Of a stretch of 64,000 nucleotides of DNA, positions 32,790 through 40,878 are shown piece by piece (within the stretch, counting starts at the first letter, position 1; each line of letters starts with the position of its first letter). Source of the stretch: Curvibacter lanceolatus ATCC 14669 (GTDB lineage Bacteria; Pseudomonadota; Gammaproteobacteria; Burkholderiales; Burkholderiaceae_C). The notes under the pieces were generated by a model, which was not told the origin of the DNA, did not search any database, and was given only the letters and a program-made list of their open reading frames with translations. Made by a program: the position numbers and the translations under genes. Location: contig NZ_KB906281.1 in NCBI RefSeq assembly GCF_000381265.1, forward strand, positions 1-64,000, read 5' to 3'.

Positions 32790-32833
32790 GTTTGCTTCGT
32801 TTCTTCATCCCACCTTTTTTGGAGATTTTCATC

Positions 32834-33829
32834 ATGGCTCATTTGATGCAATCCATGGCCTATGTTGGCGAGACGCCCTGGCATTCCCTGGGCAACGCCC
32901 TGCCCGCTCGCCAATCCATCGACGTCTGGGCCGAGAAGGCCGGCATGGACTGGAAGATCTGCGAGACCCCGGTTCGCTTCATGGCCGGTGAAGCCGGTGG
33001 TCTGGGTGCCATCCAGACCTTCGAAGACCAGAAGGTGCTGTACCGCAGCGACACCAAGACGGCACTTTCCGTTGTCGGTGGCCGCTACCAGGTGGTGCAA
33101 CCCAAGGAGGTGCTGGAGTTTTACCGGGATCTGACCGAGGTTTCTGGCTTCGAGCTGGAAACCGCGGGTGTTCTCAAGGAAGGCCGCAAGTTCTGGGCTT
33201 TGGCCAAGACGGGCAAGTCGACGGCCTTGAAGGGTTCCGATGTGGTCAATGGCTACCTGCTGTTGGCAACATCATGCGACGGCACCTTGGCCACCACGGC
33301 CACACCCACCACGATCCGGGTGGTGTGTCACAACACCTTGACCATTGCCCTGAATGGAGCCACCAGTGCCATCCGGGTGCCGCATTCCACGGCATTTGAT
33401 GCCCAGGCAGTCAAGAAGCAGTTGGGGGTGGCCGTGTCCAACTGGGACAGCTTCATGTACCGCATGAAGACCCTGGCCGAGCGCAAGGTCAAGACCCACG
33501 AGGCGATGAACTATTTCCTCAAGGTGATTTGCCAGCCGTCTGGGATGGACAGCTATCACTGGCATCAGGGCCACCTCGATCCTGCGGCCAAGCTGGTCAA
33601 TGAGCGGGCCTTGAAGAAGGTGCAAGCGCTGTATGACGGGCAAGGGCGCGGGGCTGAGCTGACTTCAGCCCAAGGAACGGCTTGGGGTCTGCTGAACGCC
33701 GTGACCGAGTTCGTGGATCACGAACGCCGGGCCCGGTCTCAGGAGTACCGACTCGACAGCGCCTGGTTCGGCCAGGGGGCCAACCTCAAGCAGCGGGCAT
33801 TGGATCAGGCATTGCAATTGGTCGCTTGA
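32834..33829 (+). CDS. DUF932 (phage/plasmid-like TIGR03299) protein
   Basis: The 331-residue protein starts at ATG 32834 after GGAG (the frame is open further upstream without support). It shows DUF932 features: AYVGETPWHSLGNALPARQS at the start, VLYRSDTKTALSVVGGRYQV, GYLLLATSCDGTLATTATPT and IRVVCHNTLTIALNGA. Such proteins occur on conjugative elements and phages next to YqaJ nucleases and RDF-like proteins, as here. Biochemical role unknown. A strong terminator follows at 33960. Confidence 0.88.
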   Translation: MAHLMQSMAYVGETPWHSLGNALPARQSIDVWAEKAGMDWKICETPVRFMAGEAGGLGAIQTFEDQKVLYRSDTKTALSVVGGRYQVVQPKEVLEFYRDLTEVSGFELETAGVLKEGRKFWALAKTGKSTALKGSDVVNGYLLLATSCDGTLATTATPTTIRVVCHNTLTIALNGATSAIRVPHSTAFDAQAVKKQLGVAVSNWDSFMYRMKTLAERKVKTHEAMNYFLKVICQPSGMDSYHWHQGHLDPAAKLVNERALKKVQALYDGQGRGAELTSAQGTAWGLLNAVTEFVDHERRARSQEYRLDSAWFGQGANLKQRALDQALQLVA

Positions 33830-33959
33830 TTTGTCAGACAGGCTTGCGCCTAGGTGTAGGACTGGTCTTACGGACAGTCGCCAGATACACCCGTTCCCAT
33901 CGCAGCAGCGTCTTCGCCTCCCCTCATTCCCACGTTCCAGATCCAAACCCCGCTGCATA

Positions 33960-34001
33960 AGCCCCGCCCACCCTTGATGGATGGCGCGGGGCTTTTGCTT
34001 T
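33960..34001 (+). terminator. Intrinsic terminator after DUF932 gene
   Basis: AGCCCCGC (33960-33967) pairs with GCGGGGCT (33986-33993), followed by TTTGCTTTG. The stretch beyond it repeats TTTGTTGGGTGAG-like units (33999-34040) before the next gene. It separates the DUF932 and YqaJ genes. Confidence 0.65.
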
Positions 34002-34076
34002 GTTGGGTGAGAGTTTTGTTGGGTGAGTGGTTTGTTGGGGTCAGGTCTACGTTCACCCCATTCGAAAGGATTTCTC

Positions 34077-35123
34077 ATGGCACACGCCATTTCTTCTGCA
34101 GGCACCTCGCCTGCTTCTTCCGTTGCTGCTTCTTCTGTTTCAAGCTCCTCACGCCCCCGCCCTGCCCTGCGCCTGGTCAAGACCCAAGGTCTGTCGCGCG
34201 AGCAGTGGCTTGAGGTGCGTCGGGGCGGCATTGGCAGCTCCGATGCAGCTGCTGCGGTGGGTCTCAACCCTTACCAATCGCAGCTGGAGCTTTGGATGAT
34301 CAAGACCGGGCGCGGATACATGCTGCCAGCGGTCGATGAATCTGAAGCCTCGCCCCTGTACTGGGGCACCTTGCTGGAGCCCATCGTGGCGGCCCACTAC
34401 ACCAAGCGAACCGGCAACCGGGTGCGCAAGGTGAATGTGGTACTGCAGCATCCGGATCATCCCTGGATGCTGGCCAACCTGGACCGGGAGGTGATTGGTT
34501 GTCCTGATGTCCAGATCCTGGAGTGCAAGACGGCCGGCTACCACGGGGAGCGCCTCTGGCGTGACGGGGTGCCGGAGTACGTTCAACTGCAGGTGATGCA
34601 CCAGCTCGCGGTCACAGGCAAGCAGGCCGCCGACGTGGCGGTGCTGATCTGTGGCCAGGAGCTTCGGGTGCATCGGGTGGCGCGCGACGAGGTCATGATC
34701 CGCCAGCTGGTGGAGTTGGAGCACGCGTTCAAACGCTTCGTCGACACAGATACCGCACCAGTGGCCGATGGATCTGAGTCATCAAACGAGGCGTTGCGTG
34801 CTCTGTACCCTCGGGACGCGGGTCAGACGCTCGATCTTCGCGGGGACCTGGTGATGGAGGCGGTGTTCTCCGACCTGGTCGCTGTGCGCGCTGCGCTGAA
34901 GTCTCAAGGCGAGCGCGAAGCCCAGTTGAAGCAAGCCATTGTTCAACGCATGGGAGAGGCGTCCAAGGTCTTGTTCGATGCTGGGGTGGTGAGTTTCAAG
35001 CGGTCCAAGGACGGCTTGACTTTGGATGAAGAGCGCCTGGGCGCCGATCACCCTGAACTGATGACCCAGTACCAGGTGTCCAAACCTGGAAGCCGTCGCT
35101 TCCTGGTCAGCTCCGACAGTTAA
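34077..35123 (+). CDS. YqaJ-type viral recombinase / exonuclease
   Basis: The 348-residue protein begins with a Ser-rich leader of about 35 residues and then the YqaJ domain. LSREQWLEVRRGGIGSSDAA contains the R-GIGSSD entry motif, LLEPIVAAHYTKRTGNRVRK the Glu ligand, and DVQILECKTAGYHGERLW the E-x-K of a PD-(D/E)XK nuclease (E and K of ECK). These proteins act with single-strand annealing recombinases. AAAGGA 7 bases upstream supports ATG 34077. Between DUF932 and the RDF-like gene it forms the usual ICE cargo set. Confidence 0.9.
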   Translation: MAHAISSAGTSPASSVAASSVSSSSRPRPALRLVKTQGLSREQWLEVRRGGIGSSDAAAAVGLNPYQSQLELWMIKTGRGYMLPAVDESEASPLYWGTLLEPIVAAHYTKRTGNRVRKVNVVLQHPDHPWMLANLDREVIGCPDVQILECKTAGYHGERLWRDGVPEYVQLQVMHQLAVTGKQAADVAVLICGQELRVHRVARDEVMIRQLVELEHAFKRFVDTDTAPVADGSESSNEALRALYPRDAGQTLDLRGDLVMEAVFSDLVAVRAALKSQGEREAQLKQAIVQRMGEASKVLFDAGVVSFKRSKDGLTLDEERLGADHPELMTQYQVSKPGSRRFLVSSDS

Positions 35124-35162
35124 TGCTCCATCTCATTCAATTCACACCATAGGGAAACAATC

Positions 35163-36116
35163 ATGCTCAAAGGATTGGCTTTGACGCCCCCGGTGCTGGG
35201 GCGTATCTCCATCGGACGGGTGGTGGAGAAGGCGGGCAAGAGATTGCCCGAGAAGGATGACGAGTTCACCATCACCTCCCAAGTGCAGACCCGGGGGGCT
35301 TGGGTGAACCATCCGGTAGATGCGGAACTGCGCAAGGCAGCGAATTCCACAGGCTCAGACCAGGCCAGCATCAAACTGCGCAGCATTCCGGTGCGGCTGC
35401 TGTTTGATGATCCGGATCTGAACCTGCGGGCGAACTACAGCCTGTTCGATCGCAAGACCGGTCGGCCACTCTGTGTGGGCAATGGAGAGACCTGCCGGCG
35501 TTCGACCTCCGCCGGTGTTCAAACGCTGGAATGCGCTTCGCCTGAAGGATGCGAGCTGGGCATGGACCAGGGGTGCAAGCCCTACGGCCGGCTCAACGTG
35601 CGCATCGATGTGGACAGTGTCGAACACACGGATGAACTGGGGAGCTTTGTGTTTAGGACGACGGGGTTCAACAGCATTCGGACGCTGGCGGCGCGGCTTC
35701 AGTACTTCCAGGCGATCACAGGGGGGAAGTTGTCTGCCATGCCGCTGGAGCTTCGGCTGAGGGGCAAGTCGACAGCCCAATCTCACCGGTCGGCGATCTT
35801 CTACGTGGATCTCACGGTCAGGGGTGGGATGACGCTGCTGGAGGCCATGGCCCAAACCAAGGCCACTTGGGCTGAGCGGGAGGCGGCTGGGCTTGACCAG
35901 GCGGCGCTCGATGCGGCGGCCAAGGCCGGACTGGCACTTGGGGCGTTTGAAGAATCGGCCGAGGATGGGGCTGCTGTGGTGGAGGAGTTTTACCCGGTAA
36001 CAGGGGGTGAGGCGAATTCATCACCAGGTGCCGATCAATCTGAAGCGCAAACCATACCGGCCCGGCCGACGTTGAGCAACAAGCTGGAAGCCAAGGCCGC
36101 ATTGCTCCGGCACTGA
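35163..36116 (+). CDS. gp3/RDF-like protein of ICE cargo
   Basis: The 317-residue protein shows SIKLRSIPVRLLFDDPDLNL, RANYSLFDRKTGRPLCVGNG, and a Cys cluster (CRRSTSAGVQTLECASPEGC, CKPYGRLNVRI) that may bind metal. Homologues on plasmids and ICEs are called recombination directionality factor-like (gp3-like) or metal-binding proteins; I recall the family but cannot verify it here. The C-terminal about 80 residues are acidic and low in structure. It follows the YqaJ gene by 39 bases. Confidence 0.68.
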   Translation: MLKGLALTPPVLGRISIGRVVEKAGKRLPEKDDEFTITSQVQTRGAWVNHPVDAELRKAANSTGSDQASIKLRSIPVRLLFDDPDLNLRANYSLFDRKTGRPLCVGNGETCRRSTSAGVQTLECASPEGCELGMDQGCKPYGRLNVRIDVDSVEHTDELGSFVFRTTGFNSIRTLAARLQYFQAITGGKLSAMPLELRLRGKSTAQSHRSAIFYVDLTVRGGMTLLEAMAQTKATWAEREAAGLDQAALDAAAKAGLALGAFEESAEDGAAVVEEFYPVTGGEANSSPGADQSEAQTIPARPTLSNKLEAKAALLRH

Positions 36117-36158
36117 CAGCGGCACTGAAACGGCGGCGGGTGCAAGGCCTGCTGGCAA

Positions 36159-36204
36159 TCGACAAGGGGCACGTTGCGCAAGCGATGGTGCCCTTTGCTC
36201 TTTC
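36159..36204 (+). terminator. Probable terminator after RDF-like gene
   Basis: AAGGGGCAC (36164-36172) pairs with GTGCCCTTT (36188-36196), including one G-U pair, followed by GCTCTTTCTT. It lies 48 bases after the stop at 36116. Confidence 0.5.
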
Positions 36205-36330
36205 TTACCTCCCCCACTTCTCCCCTGCCCTGTTTGCATGACTGGCATCGCCTCTGGCGAGGCGCAGCCGTGCGCGGGTGAAAGGAGCGGTGGACCAAAT
36301 CAACTTTGAAACATTGGGATTGGAATCACC

Positions 36331-36699
36331 ATGGAAGACATCAACCACGCGATCGAACAGAAGGTCGCTGGAACGACAGAAAAACACCAGGGGCGGTCTC
36401 CAGGATCGCCCCTTTTTACCTTGGGGAGGATCACGGCGACACCTGCGGCCATGGACGCGCTGCAGTTGCTTCGGTTCTCACCGCTGAGGTTGTTGGCCCA
36501 GCATGTGCGCGGGGACTGGGGTGACGTTGACGGCGACGATGCAGAGATGAATCGACGGGCCGTGATCTTGGGGCTGCGCGTCCTGTCGGTCTACACGCTC
36601 AAGCGGGTGATCGATGGGCAGCCAAGAACCGAGAAGGTGTGGGTGATCACGGAGGCAGACCGGTCGGTGACGACGGTGCTGTTGCCTGATGATTACTGA
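36331..36699 (+). CDS. Small ICE/plasmid-associated protein, unknown function
   Basis: The 122-residue protein reads FTLGRITATPAAMDALQLLR, HVRGDWGDVDGDDAEMNRRA, GLRVLSVYTLKRVIDGQPRT and KVWVITEADRSVTTVLLPDD. The (L/F)G-x-I-x-ATP-x-A and HVxGDWG patterns are those of a widespread small plasmid/ICE protein with no proven function (sometimes labelled restriction-related by error). A terminator-like hairpin lies inside its first third, so a shorter product starting at ATG 36451 cannot be excluded. The next gene starts within it. Confidence 0.7.
   Translation: MEDINHAIEQKVAGTTEKHQGRSPGSPLFTLGRITATPAAMDALQLLRFSPLRLLAQHVRGDWGDVDGDDAEMNRRAVILGLRVLSVYTLKRVIDGQPRTEKVWVITEADRSVTTVLLPDDY
36390..36417 (+). 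terminator. Terminator-like hairpin inside a coding frame
   Basis: GGGGCG (36390-36395) pairs with CGCCCC (36407-36412) and TTTTT follows at once (36413-36417). It is placed about 60 bases after the start of the 36331 gene. It could attenuate that gene or terminate upstream transcription. Confidence 0.5.
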
Positions 36700-37243
36700 G
36701 ACCGTGACAACACCTCCTCAGACCGAGCACCTGTTTGTTCGGGGGCTGCGGTTTGAGGGGGAGTTGCAGTATCTGTCGAAGGCTTCTGGAAATCACAAGG
36801 CCACCTTCCGGGAGGTGAAGATGCCGAAGGTGCGCCGGGATGTAGGACTGGCTTGGTGCTCAGCCGTTGCGGCGAGCATTTTGGGTGTCTGGCCACTGAC
36901 GGAACATGCGATCCATCACTCTGGTTGGGTGACAACTGATTCAGCATTGATAGAGCAACTCGTTCGGAACGGAGGGTTGGCTTTGATTCAATTAGGAGAT
37001 GGGTATTCCAACTGGTGGGCCGTTGTGACGGGAGTGGAGTTGGATCGCGCCTGCGGAAACGTCACGGCGCTGTTACTGCTGGATGTCACGCAGAGTCTGC
37101 CTTGGAGTGCCGGGTACAACGCGCGAATGGCTGGCATCGCCAATTCAGATCGAGGGGCGCTGAACTGGCAGTCCATTGATGGGGCGCACCTGAAGGTCAA
37201 CATCTTGCGATGGCTTGAAATCTGCGCCCCTCAAACTGCTTGA
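36689..37243 (+). CDS. ICE-encoded protein of unknown function, 184 aa
   Basis: The start ATG overlaps the preceding gene by 11 bases. The chain shows DVGLAWCSAVAASILGVWPL, GLALIQLGDGYSNWWAVVTG and VTALLLLDVTQSLPWSAGYN. The order Cys-helix, then a WWAVVTG strand, then an L-L-D-V strand recalls papain-like (C39-type) peptidases, where a His would precede VVTG. Here the position is Trp, so catalysis is doubtful. No family is claimed. A long hairpin follows 9 bases after the stop. Confidence 0.55.
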   Translation: MITETVTTPPQTEHLFVRGLRFEGELQYLSKASGNHKATFREVKMPKVRRDVGLAWCSAVAASILGVWPLTEHAIHHSGWVTTDSALIEQLVRNGGLALIQLGDGYSNWWAVVTGVELDRACGNVTALLLLDVTQSLPWSAGYNARMAGIANSDRGALNWQSIDGAHLKVNILRWLEICAPQTA

Positions 37244-37251
37244 CTGCATAA

Positions 37252-37281
37252 CTCCCGACTCAGCTTTGGCTGGGTCGGGAG
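37252..37281 (+). terminator. Long hairpin at the end of the ICE cargo block
   Basis: A 13-bp stem (CTCCCGACTCAGC with GCTGGGTCGGGAG, one G-U pair) closes a TTTG loop. A run TTCTTTTTTT begins about 12 bases later. It is probably the transcription end of the 36331-36689 genes. Confidence 0.6.
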
Positions 37282-37523
37282 AGGCACAGATCTTCTTTTT
37301 TTGGAGGAAATGTAGTTGTCCTCACCAAACACCACCAACCTGCACAAGCATAGGCTCCGCACCCCATTGCCTTGCTCCAGAACTCCCAATTTGATTCTCA
37401 CCACAGCCCAATTCCTAGGAATATTTCTTGAAGCCCTATTGACCTGCCTCCTGCAGACGCACCAATCAAAAGTGGAAGTCCAAGTTCAAGGTTAATCGAT
37501 TTATTTTGGAGTTGAAGGGCGTT

Positions 37524-37557
37524 GAGCTGCATCGCCAGCGCATTGGCGATGCAGCTC
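37524..37557 (-). terminator. Perfect hairpin after the amidohydrolase operon
   Basis: GAGCTGCATCGCC (37524-37536) pairs perfectly with GGCGATGCAGCTC (37545-37557) around an 8-base loop. It lies 30 bases beyond the stop of the minus-strand amidohydrolase, where a terminator is expected, but only a weak T-run follows. The 37282-37523 stretch holds no gene that I can support. Confidence 0.5.
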
Positions 37558-37586
37558 GGCGAAACGAGCCGGTGGTACCTGCAGCA

Positions 37587-38930
37587 TCAGCTCGCGAGAT
37601 CAGCCAGTGCCTCCTTGACACCTTCCTCTTGCAATGGACGGTCCGCGCCAGGCAGGTGCAGCGCTGCTTCAGAGGGCACGGGCGTGGCACAGTCTTTGTG
37701 GATGGCGCCATCCTTCATCACCAGTTGCACCTTGGCGGGGTCCAGCAGCAAGGCCAGGTTTTTCAGCGGATTGCCTTCCACCAGCACGATGTCAGCGAGG
37801 TAGCCTGGCTTCAACATGCCCAGCTCGTCAGGCCGTTGCATGATCTGGCCGCCCAGTTGGGTGGCCGAGCGCAGGGCCTCGGCTGGCGTCATGCCGATGT
37901 AGTCGACAAAGTATTGCAAATCGTTGGCATTCGTGCCGTGCGGCATCCAGGCAAAGCCGTAGTCGCCACCGGGCAGGATGCGGATGCCACGCTTGTGCAT
38001 CTTGCGCAGGGTTTCCGCGGCAATCTCCAGTTCGCGCCTGTAGCCCATGGCCTCGGCCACCGCTGGGCTGATACCGTACTCCGACGCATTGAAGTTGGTG
38101 CGGACCAGCCAGGCAATACCGGGTGCGACGAAATGCTTGTCCTTGTTGGCTTCCAGCAAATCCAGTGCTTCTTCGTCCGCAAAGCTGGCGTGGTAGATCA
38201 GCTCGATGCCGTGACGCACGCACTGCTTCACCGATTCGGCCGAGCGGGCATGCGCTGCGATGCGCTTGCCGTACCGGCGGGCCTCAGCAGCCAGCATCGC
38301 CACCTCATCTTCGGCAAACGGGGATTGCTCGGCGGCAATGCCGGCGATGTACTCGCCCGAGAGGTTGATCTTCAGGTGGTCAACGCCGTACTTGATGAAG
38401 GTGCGGGCCGACTTTCGGATTTCCTCGGGGCCGGCGCAAACGCTGCCGAAGCTCAGTTCGTCGAACTTCATGTGCGGCAGGCTGTTGTCGCCCAATGCCC
38501 CGATGGTGGTGATCTCCTGGCTGCCCGCCAAATAACGTGGGCCGGGAAACTCGCCGGCGTTGACGGCATTGCGCAGCACCACATCCAGTCGCGGCTTGGC
38601 GGCAGCAGCGCCGATCGCGGAGGTCCAGCCCATGTCCAGGTAGCGTTTGGCCACTCGCACGCACCACAAGATGTGCTCTTCTGGCGGCATGAACTGGATC
38701 GCAGCCAGCGAGGGTTGGTCATTCCACGAGAAGTGCGTGTGGGCCTCTGTCATGCCCGGCATCAGGAATCGCCCCTTGCCATCGATGACGCGAGCGCAAT
38801 CGGTGTTGACATGCTGCGGTGCGCGCACCACGTTGACGATGCGCTGGCCTTCGACCAGCACCTCGCCCAGGAAGGTGTCTTCGCCGCTGCCGTCGAAGAT
38901 GTTGACGTTGGTGAATGCAATTTTGGACAT
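37587..38930 (-). CDS. Amidohydrolase-superfamily enzyme
   Basis: The 447-residue protein has a dihydroorotase/imidazolonepropionase-like fold. Metal and catalytic motifs are GMTEAHTHFSWNDQPSLAAI (HxH), VDHLKINLSGEYIAG (Lys), RIAAHARSAESVKQCVRHGI (His), ELIYHASFADEEA (His) and RILPGGDYGFAW (Asp). It should hydrolyse an amide, lactam or similar bond with one or two metals. It is the third gene of an operon with FAH and alpha/beta hydrolases, suggesting an aromatic or heterocyclic catabolic route. The substrate cannot be told. Confidence 0.88.
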   Translation of the reverse strand: MSKIAFTNVNIFDGSGEDTFLGEVLVEGQRIVNVVRAPQHVNTDCARVIDGKGRFLMPGMTEAHTHFSWNDQPSLAAIQFMPPEEHILWCVRVAKRYLDMGWTSAIGAAAAKPRLDVVLRNAVNAGEFPGPRYLAGSQEITTIGALGDNSLPHMKFDELSFGSVCAGPEEIRKSARTFIKYGVDHLKINLSGEYIAGIAAEQSPFAEDEVAMLAAEARRYGKRIAAHARSAESVKQCVRHGIELIYHASFADEEALDLLEANKDKHFVAPGIAWLVRTNFNASEYGISPAVAEAMGYRRELEIAAETLRKMHKRGIRILPGGDYGFAWMPHGTNANDLQYFVDYIGMTPAEALRSATQLGGQIMQRPDELGMLKPGYLADIVLVEGNPLKNLALLLDPAKVQLVMKDGAIHKDCATPVPSEAALHLPGADRPLQEEGVKEALADLAS

Positions 38931-38994
38931 GACAGTCTCCTACGGCCCCTCAAAGGGGGTCGTTTTTTGTGGTTGAAAAGGAAATCGGAAAGGA

Positions 38995-39777
38995 CTAGCG
39001 AACTTCGGCGTAAAACGCCTGCAGGGCCTGCACGCAGGCCTGAGGCTGCTCGAACGGTGTCCAATGGCCGCAAGCACCGAACACGGTCATTCGGCTGCCG
39101 GGGATGCGCTGGTGCATCACCGTCACGTTGGCCACCGGCGCCACGCCATCTTGGTCACCGGTGAGCAGCAGCGTGGGCACGTTGAGACTTTCGATGGCAG
39201 CGGACTGGGCCTCGGCCAGCGCCTGGCAGCTCTGTGCGTAGCCTTCAGGAGGCTGACGCATCAAGCTTTCGCGTACCAAGGCCAGCACAGCGGGCTGCTG
39301 AGCCTTCGTCTCAGCGCTGGTCGCACCTTTGACGATGGCATCTGCGATCTCCTGCATCGCATCCATGCCGGTACGCGCCAGGGCGGCACGCGCAAGGATG
39401 TTCGGGCGCGCCGCTTCAGGAGGCGCCCCCAAAGGACCCAACAGCGCCAAGGACTTCACCCGACCAGGGTGCTGCACCGCGAGGTGTTGCGCAACGATGG
39501 TGCCCAGCGAATGGGCAACCAGGTGCACGGCGCCGATCTTCATCTCGTCCAGCATCTGCGTCAGCGCTGCAACATACAGATCGATCGACAACGGTTGTAC
39601 CGTCAGAGCTGAACGGGCACTGCCCGGCAGATCGGGTCGGATCACCTTGCAACCTTTGAAGGCTTCCAAAAGAGGCGTCCAGGTGTTGGACGATCCGCCC
39701 AGGCCGTGGATGCACAGCACGGGGGTGCCGTCACCATCGACCTCGACCGCCAGGCCGTGAATGAACTGAGTGCTCAT
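38995..39777 (-). CDS. Alpha/beta-hydrolase fold enzyme
   Basis: From ATG 39777 the product has 260 residues with VLCIHGLGGSSNTWTPLLEA (oxyanion HG), LVAHSLGTIVAQHLAVQHPG (nucleophile Ser in HSLG), LLTGDQDGVAP (Asp) and ACGHWTPFEQP (His). This matches MhpC/BphD-like and 3-oxoadipate enol-lactonase-like hydrolases. The frame is open further upstream into the FAH gene, but ATG 39777 lies 10 bases after that gene's stop. Ester, lactone or C-C bond cleavage in the same pathway is inferred. Confidence 0.87.
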   Translation of the reverse strand: MSTQFIHGLAVEVDGDGTPVLCIHGLGGSSNTWTPLLEAFKGCKVIRPDLPGSARSALTVQPLSIDLYVAALTQMLDEMKIGAVHLVAHSLGTIVAQHLAVQHPGRVKSLALLGPLGAPPEAARPNILARAALARTGMDAMQEIADAIVKGATSAETKAQQPAVLALVRESLMRQPPEGYAQSCQALAEAQSAAIESLNVPTLLLTGDQDGVAPVANVTVMHQRIPGSRMTVFGACGHWTPFEQPQACVQALQAFYAEVR

Positions 39778-39787
39778 GGTGTCAGCC

Positions 39788-40657
39788 TCAAACGAACTTG
39801 TTTTCGATGGCGCCGATGCCATCGATCTCGACCCGTACCACATCACCCGCCTGGAGGTAACGCGGTGGCTTCAGACCCATGCCCACACCAGCAGGCGTGC
39901 CGGTGGCGATCATGTCGCCCGGAAACAGCGTGATGCCACGCGAGACGGTTTCGATCAACGCGGGAATGTCGAAGATCATGTTTTCTGTGGGGCCGTCCTG
40001 GCGCAACTCGCCATTGACCCAGCAGCGCACCCGGGTCCGGGTACCGTCCAGCTCATCGGCTGTCACGGCCCAGGGGCCGGTTGGGCAAAAGGTGTCGAAC
40101 GACTTGCCCATGTCCCACTGTTGGTGGCGCATCTGAACATCCCGAGCGGTCACGTCGTTGACGACGGTGTAGCCCCAGACATGGCCCATGGCGTCTGCTC
40201 GGCTGATGTTCTTGCCCCCCTTGCCGATGATCACCATCAACTCGGCCTCGTAGTCAATCTGGTCGGACACACCCACCGGCAATTGAATATCATCGAACGG
40301 GCCCACCACACAGTCGGGCACCTTGGTGAAAACGATGGGCCAGGACTCGGGGTTGGCGTCGTTGTCCTTGAACACCGAGGCCTGCAGCTCTTTGGCATGG
40401 GCGTGGTAGTTGCGTCCCACACACCAGACGTTGCGGCGCGGCGTGGGGATAGGGGCGTCCAGGGTCACGTCGCTGACTGGAATCGGGGCTCCGCCGGCCT
40501 CGGGCAGCGCGTGCCCTTCGTTCAGCAACTCAATGATGGCCAAAACACCCCGCTCAGCCTGTTGTGGCGTCAGAGCCAAAGGCGTGATGGATTGACCATC
40601 GGCTGATACGGTGCCCACTTGCCGTAGCCCACCAGAAAAATAGGTTGCGATGCGCAC
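39788..40657 (-). CDS. Fumarylacetoacetate hydrolase-family protein
   Basis: Starting at GTG 40657, preceded by AAGGAGAA 5 bases upstream, the product has 289 residues. FAH-fold motifs are RRNVWCVGRNYHAHAKELQA, SDQIDYEAELMVIIGKGGKN (Glu ligands), YTVVNDVTARDVQMRHQQWD and PGDMIATGTPAGVGMGLKPP. Members hydrolyse or hydrate acylpyruvates and 2-oxo-pent-4-enoates. It opens the operon, divergent from the AraC gene 221 bases away. Confidence 0.9.
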   Translation of the reverse strand: MRIATYFSGGLRQVGTVSADGQSITPLALTPQQAERGVLAIIELLNEGHALPEAGGAPIPVSDVTLDAPIPTPRRNVWCVGRNYHAHAKELQASVFKDNDANPESWPIVFTKVPDCVVGPFDDIQLPVGVSDQIDYEAELMVIIGKGGKNISRADAMGHVWGYTVVNDVTARDVQMRHQQWDMGKSFDTFCPTGPWAVTADELDGTRTRVRCWVNGELRQDGPTENMIFDIPALIETVSRGITLFPGDMIATGTPAGVGMGLKPPRYLQAGDVVRVEIDGIGAIENKFV

Positions 40658-40878
40658 TGAGTTCTCCTTCGTTTGAACCTTGAGGAACGACCTGCTGAAG
40701 TAGCGGGTCACGATGGCTTGACTGTAGGAACTCAAGCTCCAGCGCGCTTATCGTCCAATCCGTTGACTTATCGCAAAGTCTGATCCGGTCCTTGGTGCTT
40801 TCCCTAAACTGGATATTTCGGGCCTTTCATGCGAAGCATCGCTCGGCGATAGTCCACTCCCAGGAGACCCAACAAGAT

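Noticed and set aside
33999-34040. Short TTTGTTGGGTGAG-like direct repeats before the YqaJ gene
   Set aside because: Only two to three imperfect copies; too short to call a regulatory array or iteron set.
37506-39164. A 552-codon plus-strand frame opposite the amidohydrolase
   Set aside because: Antisense of a clear enzyme gene; His/Gly/Val-rich composition and no motif.
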